Positions 5,781 through 8,301 of a stretch of 8,301 nt of DNA are shown here, in pieces. The notes beneath the pieces are model-generated. The model was not told the origin of the DNA and did not search any database. It saw only the letters and a list, made by a program, of their open reading frames with translations. The stretch covers positions 1 to 8,301 of the forward strand of contig DBDH01000032.1 in assembly GCA_002293455.1 (NCBI GenBank), given 5' to 3'. Position numbers and translations under genes: made by a program. Within the stretch, counting starts at the first letter, position 1, and each line of letters begins with the position of its first letter. The stretch comes from Treponema sp. UBA937 (GTDB taxonomy: Bacteria; Spirochaetota; Spirochaetia; Treponematales; Breznakiellaceae).

Positions 5781-5839
5781 TTGGCGCGGTTCTTGAGTCG
5801 CCACTAGCGTGTAAATTTGCGGTTCAAGAACCGTGCCAA
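5781..5839. repeat. 16-bp inverted repeat with 27-base loop
   Basis: TTGGCGCGGTTCTTGA (5781-5796) pairs with TCAAGAACCGTGCCAA (5824-5839), all 16 positions counting one G-T. The second arm also contains a smaller palindrome, CGGTTCAAGAACCG. It superficially resembles a tRNA acceptor/T arm but is too short to be a tRNA. Confidence 0.75.
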
Positions 5840-5906
5840 AAGGGTGCGACGTTTGAGGTTACATGATTGCGTTAAGGGCGGCGGTCTGCGTGGTTAATGA
5901 TTTGAG

Positions 5907-5925
5907 AAAATTGCGGAGCAATTTT
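5907..5925. repeat. Perfect 8-bp hairpin
   Basis: AAAATTGC and GCAATTTT pair around GGA. No terminator-like T-run follows beyond the arm itself. It is part of the palindrome cluster. Confidence 0.55.
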
Positions 5926-6000
5926 GACCTGCTTCTTTATGGGGCGTTACGGGGCATCATGGGTTATAATTCGCCCCGCAGAGGGGGCAGCGGAAGACGT

Positions 6001-6029
6001 CCGCTTGCGTTTTTGCATGGGGCAAGCGG
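6001..6029. repeat. 8-bp inverted repeat CCGCTTGC/GCAAGCGG
   Basis: The arms at 6001-6008 and 6022-6029 enclose a 13-base loop. It competes with GCGGA/TCCGC at 5990-6004, so the RNA could switch between two folds. Confidence 0.5.
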
Positions 6030-6123
6030 TCGGCTGGAGCGAAGGGGAGACTTCCCCCTTTGAATTATTTTTTATATATTTACGGAATATTATTATTTTT
6101 GAAAGGGGAGATTAAGGAGGAGG

Positions 6124-6162
6124 ATGACTATTATTAAGGATATTCCGGCGGTGTATTGGTGA
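6124..6162 (+). CDS. Possible 12-aa leader peptide
   Basis: ATG 6124 opens 'MTIIKDIPAVYW' and ends TGA at 6160-6162. The strongest Shine-Dalgarno of the region, AAGGAGGAGG (6114-6123), lies immediately upstream. The spacing of 3-4 bases is shorter than ideal. The stop overlaps the next start (TGATG). If the TGA is bypassed the frame continues to TAG 6232-6234 (36 codons, hydrophobic), overlapping the DprA-like start. It may be a leader that loads ribosomes for the downstream gene, or the trace of a decayed gene. Confidence 0.3.
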   Translation: MTIIKDIPAVYW

Positions 6163-6218
6163 TGGGTAGATTATTTATTGACACTTGTAAAACAGCTCTT
6201 TTTGGGGTATTTTTATAG
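6162..6218 (+). CDS. Possible 18-aa coupled ORF
   Basis: ATG 6162 overlaps the stop of the 12-aa ORF (TGATG) and encodes 'MGRLFIDTCKTALFGVFL', ending TAG at 6216-6218, two bases before the DprA-like ATG. It has no ribosome site of its own, so it would depend on coupling. The main argument for it is the unbroken stop/start chain into the DprA-like gene, which also lacks a ribosome site. Chance remains possible. Confidence 0.25.
   Translation: MGRLFIDTCKTALFGVFL
6178..6213 (+). promoter_or_regulatory. Possible promoter elements before the DprA-like gene
   Basis: TTGACA at 6178-6183 is a consensus -35 element, but no good -10 lies 16-18 bases on. TTGTAA at 6186-6191 with TATTTT at 6208-6213 (16-base spacer) is an alternative and would place the transcript start at the ATG, giving a leaderless mRNA. 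Neither is secure. Confidence 0.25.
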
Positions 6219-6220
6219 TC

Positions 6221-7177
6221 ATGAGTACCGCTAGCGAATATATGACTGATGATTTTACTCCTTCAATCATGGGCTATCCGGAAGAATTTAGAATAATTTC
6301 TCCCTATAAGGAACTCTTAGCTTATGAATTCCTGTGGTCACAGGAGAGTTCTAGCTTAAAGAAAATTTCTGAACTGCTTTCTAAAAAAGAAAAATTACCA
6401 TCAGAGGTAATCAGCGAAATTACACCTGATTTTTTTGGAGATTACGCCCAAAGAGAACATGCCATCAAAGAGTTTATCACGAAAAAAATTCAATCATCGC
6501 CGCCTTTTTCTTTCTTATTGAAAGAAAGTCCTCAATTTCCTGATAGATTGCTTGACGCAAAATATCCGATCAACCTTTTTTATTATCGCGGCAACCCGGA
6601 TTTAGCAAGTACCAGTTGCATATCTGTGGTAGGAACAAGAAAAGTTACAGATGACGGCCATAGACGCACTGAAAAATTGGTTAGGCTTTTATCAGAATAT
6701 GATATTACTTTGGTTTCAGGTCTCGCAGAAGGCGTTGATACGATTGCGCTTGATACAGCAATTAAATGCGGTATGAGTGTTATAGGGGTCATTGGTACGC
6801 CTATAGATGAATATTACCCAAAGAAAAATATAAATCTTCAAGAAAAAATAGCACTTGAGCATTTACTCATCAGTCAAGTTCCGTTTTACAAATATTATAC
6901 GCAGCCATTTCAAACAAAACATATTTATTTTCCAGAACGTGACGCGACTATGGCTGCTTTGTCTTCCGCTACTGTTATTGTTGAAGCCTCTGATACAAGC
7001 GGAACACTGTATCAGGCACGAGCTTGTATGGAGCAAAACCGTAAACTTTTTATTTTGAATTCTTGCTTTGAAAATCCGGCTATTTCTTGGCCCGCAAAAT
7101 ATGAGAAGCAAGGGGCAATCCGGGTAAGAGATTTTAATGACATCATTTCAAATTTAGAATTAAAGCGCAAGAAATAA
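6221..7177 (+). CDS. DprA/Smf-like Rossmann-fold protein (divergent)
   Basis: The protein has 318 residues. Residues 106-125 ('FPDRLLDAKYPINLFYYRGN') match the segment before the DprA Rossmann fold, which follows with 'ISVVGTRKVTDDG' (134-146), 'LVSGLAEGVDTIALDTAI' (164-181), 'VIGVIGTPIDEYYPKKN' (187-203), 'YFPERDATMAALSSATVIVE' (236-255) and 'DTSGTLYQARACMEQNRKLF' (258-277). True DprA loads RecA on incoming single-stranded DNA. Here the hallmark 'RNR' is 'RDA' and the His of 'GIDxxAH' is Leu177, so the DNA- or ligand-binding surface has changed. The N-terminal 100 residues are unfamiliar and the C-terminal winged helix is absent. ATG 6221 is the first start after an in-frame TAA (6188-6190), and no Shine-Dalgarno is evident. 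The PRTase gene follows after one base. I infer a specialised sensor or enzyme, perhaps in defence, rather than a transformation protein. Confidence 0.85.
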   Translation: MSTASEYMTDDFTPSIMGYPEEFRIISPYKELLAYEFLWSQESSSLKKISELLSKKEKLPSEVISEITPDFFGDYAQREHAIKEFITKKIQSSPPFSFLLKESPQFPDRLLDAKYPINLFYYRGNPDLASTSCISVVGTRKVTDDGHRRTEKLVRLLSEYDITLVSGLAEGVDTIALDTAIKCGMSVIGVIGTPIDEYYPKKNINLQEKIALEHLLISQVPFYKYYTQPFQTKHIYFPERDATMAALSSATVIVEASDTSGTLYQARACMEQNRKLFILNSCFENPAISWPAKYEKQGAIRVRDFNDIISNLELKRKK

Positions 7178-7178
7178 G

Positions 7179-7799
7179 ATGCCGCAAAAAATATCTTGGT
7201 CTGCCATTGACCCCGAACTTCATGGATTCCAATATTTAACAAGAGAAGATAAAATTTTATATCACATTGAATATTGTCCTTCTCTAGGAATTACTAATAC
7301 AAACAATTCATTGGTTTATAATTATAAAAAAGATATTAGTTTTAAGAATGAAAAATCTTGGTATTACAAAACTCAAGCAATAAATCATTTTGCTAACATA
7401 ATATGCCGGCTTCCTTTCAGTGACATTGACAACCGTCTTTTATTATCTGCACCAACTTCAAAATGCCGAAATAGTGAATTATTTGATTCCAGAAATGATG
7501 ATGTTATTACATTGGTACACCGGAAAATAGGTATTCCCATATCATTCAATCTTGACGCGATAGAAGATAGTTCTCCGACCCATTCTCAAAGCGGATATAG
7601 AAATCCTTCTTATTTTAAGGACTTGTTCAGTTTTATTCCTTTTGTAAACGAGCCAAAAATTGTATATATCGTTGATGATGTTATTACATCGGGTAGCCAT
7701 TTTGTGGTTTGGCGTGATTTAATCAAGAATGCACATCCGTCGGTAAAGGTAAGAGGGTTGTATCTTGCAAGAACTGTTAATACTACCAAAGAATTTTGA
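7179..7799 (+). CDS. Phosphoribosyltransferase-fold protein paired with the DprA-like gene
   Basis: The protein has 206 residues. The PRPP-binding signature is plain at 161-174: 'IVYIVDDVITSGSHF', two acidic residues followed by T-S-G as in type I phosphoribosyltransferases. Upstream, 'LLLSAPTSKCRNSELFDSR' (87-105) resembles the 'P.PSs....DdR' region of ComF-like and orphan PRTases and may contact the base or pyrophosphate. The N-terminal 60 residues are unfamiliar and contain no membrane segment. The substrate base is not readable from the sequence. The gene starts one base after the DprA-like stop with only a weak purine-rich site (AAGAAATAAG), so translation is probably coupled. DprA-like plus PRTase pairs recur, as I recall, in proposed bacterial conflict systems, where a nucleotide or nucleic acid might be modified or sensed. 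That link is memory plus inference, not proof. Confidence 0.8.
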   Translation: MPQKISWSAIDPELHGFQYLTREDKILYHIEYCPSLGITNTNNSLVYNYKKDISFKNEKSWYYKTQAINHFANIICRLPFSDIDNRLLLSAPTSKCRNSELFDSRNDDVITLVHRKIGIPISFNLDAIEDSSPTHSQSGYRNPSYFKDLFSFIPFVNEPKIVYIVDDVITSGSHFVVWRDLIKNAHPSVKVRGLYLARTVNTTKEF

Positions 7800-7922
7800 A
7801 TGAACCGATTATTGTTTTTTGGAACACTGGTTACTTTATTGACACGAAAGATTACTTGATATAGGCTTTATTTAGCAGGGTGACTTTTTCAAAGTTTAAT
7901 GTTTGACACGCTCTGCTTTGCG

Positions 7923-7941
7923 GCCGGAAATTCCGGCTTTT
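7923..7941 (+). terminator. Terminator-like hairpin GCCGGA/TCCGGC
   Basis: GCCGGA (7923-7928) and TCCGGC (7932-7937) pair around AAT, followed by TTTT. It is short but GC-rich and would stop transcription from the DprA-like/PRTase operon or the candidate small RNA. Confidence 0.6.
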
Positions 7942-7947
7942 ATATAT

Positions 7948-7970
7948 GGGGCTGAAAGGGCCCCTTTTTT
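7948..7970 (+). terminator. Rho-independent terminator, second of a tandem pair
   Basis: GGGGC (7948-7952) and GCCCC (7960-7964) pair around TGAAAGG and are followed by six T's. The last T's overlap the stop codon of the converging DUF1016 gene. No T-run exists for the minus direction. Confidence 0.75.
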
Positions 7971-8301
7971 ATTCTTTTTCATCCTGAAAAAATCGTTCAA
8001 GTTTATCGCCAATAGTTTTACTATCCGGCAGCAGTTTTTTGTAATCTTTGGGGAGTTTTGCGGTGGTCGTGTAGGTTGATACGCCAATCGGCATGGAACT
8101 TGTTTTTAACGAATATTCAACGATTACTCGATTTTTCTCTTTACAAATAATAATGCCGATAGCGTCATTTTCGTGAGGCAGTTTTACTTTGTCATTCAAA
8201 AGAGAAAGATAGAATTCCATTTTCCCCTTGTATTCAGGTTGGAATTCGCCGATTTTGAGTTCGACAGCGACAAGGCACTGGACTTCGCCCTGAGCGGTGT
8301 A
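7969..8301 (-). CDS. DUF1016/YhcG-type PDDEXK nuclease, C-terminal part (5' end outside window)
   Basis: The minus frame is open from the window edge (8301) to TAA at 7971-7969, giving 110 residues. The fragment begins 'YTAQGEVQCLVAVELKIGEF' and continues 'PEYKGKMEFYL', the conserved core of the DUF1016 C-terminal nuclease domain, in which the E-x-K of 'VELK' belongs to the PDDEXK active site. 'AIGIIICKEKN' and a closing 'LPKDYKKLL' helix complete the family pattern, so the C-terminus is probably intact. An ATG at 8220 lies inside the domain and is not the start, since the frame and the homology run on upstream. Members usually exceed 300 residues. DUF1016 proteins occur in mobile elements and next to restriction-modification loci, and their substrate is DNA in the family view. 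It converges on the DprA-like/PRTase operon and is transcribed separately. Confidence 0.9.
   Translation of the reverse strand, partial: YTAQGEVQCLVAVELKIGEFQPEYKGKMEFYLSLLNDKVKLPHENDAIGIIICKEKNRVIVEYSLKTSSMPIGVSTYTTTAKLPKDYKKLLPDSKTIGDKLERFFQDEKE

Larger units (their letters stand above)
5516..6220. other. 705-bp gene-free region: GC-rich, palindrome-dense core plus AT-rich leader
   Basis: No convincing gene lies here. The frames open at 5532-5807 and 5863-6063 have compositions typical of translated GC-rich repeats and no ribosome sites. From about 5580 to 6060 the GC content is near 60% (34-38 of 60 in the lines I counted), against about 38% in the following gene. I count at least nine inverted repeats: 5583-5595, 5625-5682, 5696-5720, 5766-5780, 5781-5839, 5907-5925, 5941-5977, 5990-6004 (or 6001-6029), and 6041-6060. 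From 6061 to about 6100 it turns strongly AT-rich. Both divergent promoters (minus operon, DprA-like operon) should lie in this region, but I cannot assign them with confidence. It could be a structured non-coding RNA, an intergenic repeat, or a replication/recombination site. Confidence 0.6.
7839..7970 (+). ncRNA. Candidate small RNA between the PRTase gene and the DUF1016 gene
   Basis: TTGACA (7839-7844) and TATAGG (7860-7865, 15-base spacer) could form a promoter. The transcript from about 7872 would fold AGCAGGGTG (7874-7882) with CGCTCTGCT (7909-7917), two pairs being G-T, and inside it ACTTT/AAAGT (7883-7895). It would end at one of two hairpin/T-run terminators (7923-7941, 7948-7970), giving about 70-100 nt. 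The same elements could simply be the 3' end of the PRTase operon. Confidence 0.35.

Noticed and set aside
5614..5787. Integron attC site (GCCCAAC ... GTTGGCG)
   Set aside because: The left motif fits RYYYAAC, but no complementary GTTRRRY with matching bases is found, and no integrase or cassette array is visible.
5532..5807. 91-codon open frame on the plus strand
   Set aside because: It runs through the long GC hairpin, giving Pro/Gly-rich peptides. It starts on TTG without a ribosome site. I treat it as non-coding.
5783..5838. tRNA gene (GGCGCGG ... TTCAAGA ... CCGTGCCA)
   Set aside because: The span is only about 55 bases, with no anticodon or D arm. The pairing is better explained as one long 16-bp stem.
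5863..6063. 66-codon open frame on the plus strand
   Set aside because: The Arg/Gly-rich translation is typical of GC-rich intergenic repeats. No ribosome site is present and it is crossed by several palindromes.
6855..7242. Several 67-82-codon frames on both strands
   Set aside because: They overlap the well-supported DprA-like gene in other frames and have no ribosome sites or recognisable motifs.
7896..8087. 63-codon open frame on the minus strand
   Set aside because: It overlaps the DUF1016 gene in another frame and runs through both terminators.
1..8301. CRISPR array or insertion sequence
   Set aside because: I saw no regularly spaced direct repeats, no transposase, and no terminal inverted repeats apart from the short arms around the HNH gene.

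Overview
The window joins two kinds of accessory DNA. The left 3.3 kb is the head module of a tailed-phage-like element, and the right end holds genes typical of a bacterial defence island. Host identity cannot be fixed from the sequence. The coding GC content is moderate (roughly 35-45% in the stretches I counted), many genes carry a clear GGAGG-type ribosome binding site, and the overall style would fit a spirochaete such as Treponema or a Firmicute. I lean weakly to Spirochaetota, from impression only.

Layout. (1) Positions 1-3314, plus strand, tightly packed: the 3' part of an HK97-type portal gene, a LuxR-type regulator with a degenerate receiver domain, an S78/U35-type prohead protease, and an HK97-fold major capsid protein. 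The genes join by TAGTG and ATGA overlaps and end in a rho-independent terminator. No head-tail connector or tail genes follow. (2) Positions 3378-3965: an AT-rich HNH endonuclease gene with its own possible promoter and its own terminator, bracketed by a 12-bp inverted repeat. It looks like a 'moron' cassette. (3) Positions 3964-5515, minus strand: a small accessory operon encoding an 84-aa CxxC...CxxC protein, a 94-aa unknown, a J-domain protein of the mobile-element type, a 95-aa unknown and perhaps a 32-aa peptide. Two similar GC-rich stem-loops sit between its genes. (4) Positions 5516-6220: 705 bp without a convincing gene. Most of it (about 5580-6060) is GC-rich (about 60%) and crowded with inverted repeats, including a 23-bp hairpin with 7-G and 7-C runs. 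An AT-rich stretch and two very short overlapping ORFs follow, leading into the next gene. (5) Positions 6221-7799, plus strand: a DprA/Smf-like Rossmann-fold protein and, one base later, a phosphoribosyltransferase-fold protein. (6) Positions 7800-7970: promoter-like and hairpin/terminator sequences that could specify a small RNA. (7) Positions 7969-8301, minus strand: the C-terminal part of a DUF1016/YhcG-type PDDEXK nuclease, cut by the window edge.

How they may work together. The left genes would build and mature a procapsid, with the portal as the DNA gateway, the protease trimming the shell, and the capsid protein carrying its own N-terminal scaffold-like helix. The DprA-like/PRTase pair is the best candidate for an under-described system. 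The two genes are almost certainly co-expressed, the DprA-like protein has lost hallmark residues of true DprA, it has no ribosome binding site of its own, and it follows a highly structured non-coding tract. Its neighbour is a nuclease family often seen in defence loci. A role in nucleic-acid sensing or phage defence is inference, not shown by the sequence.
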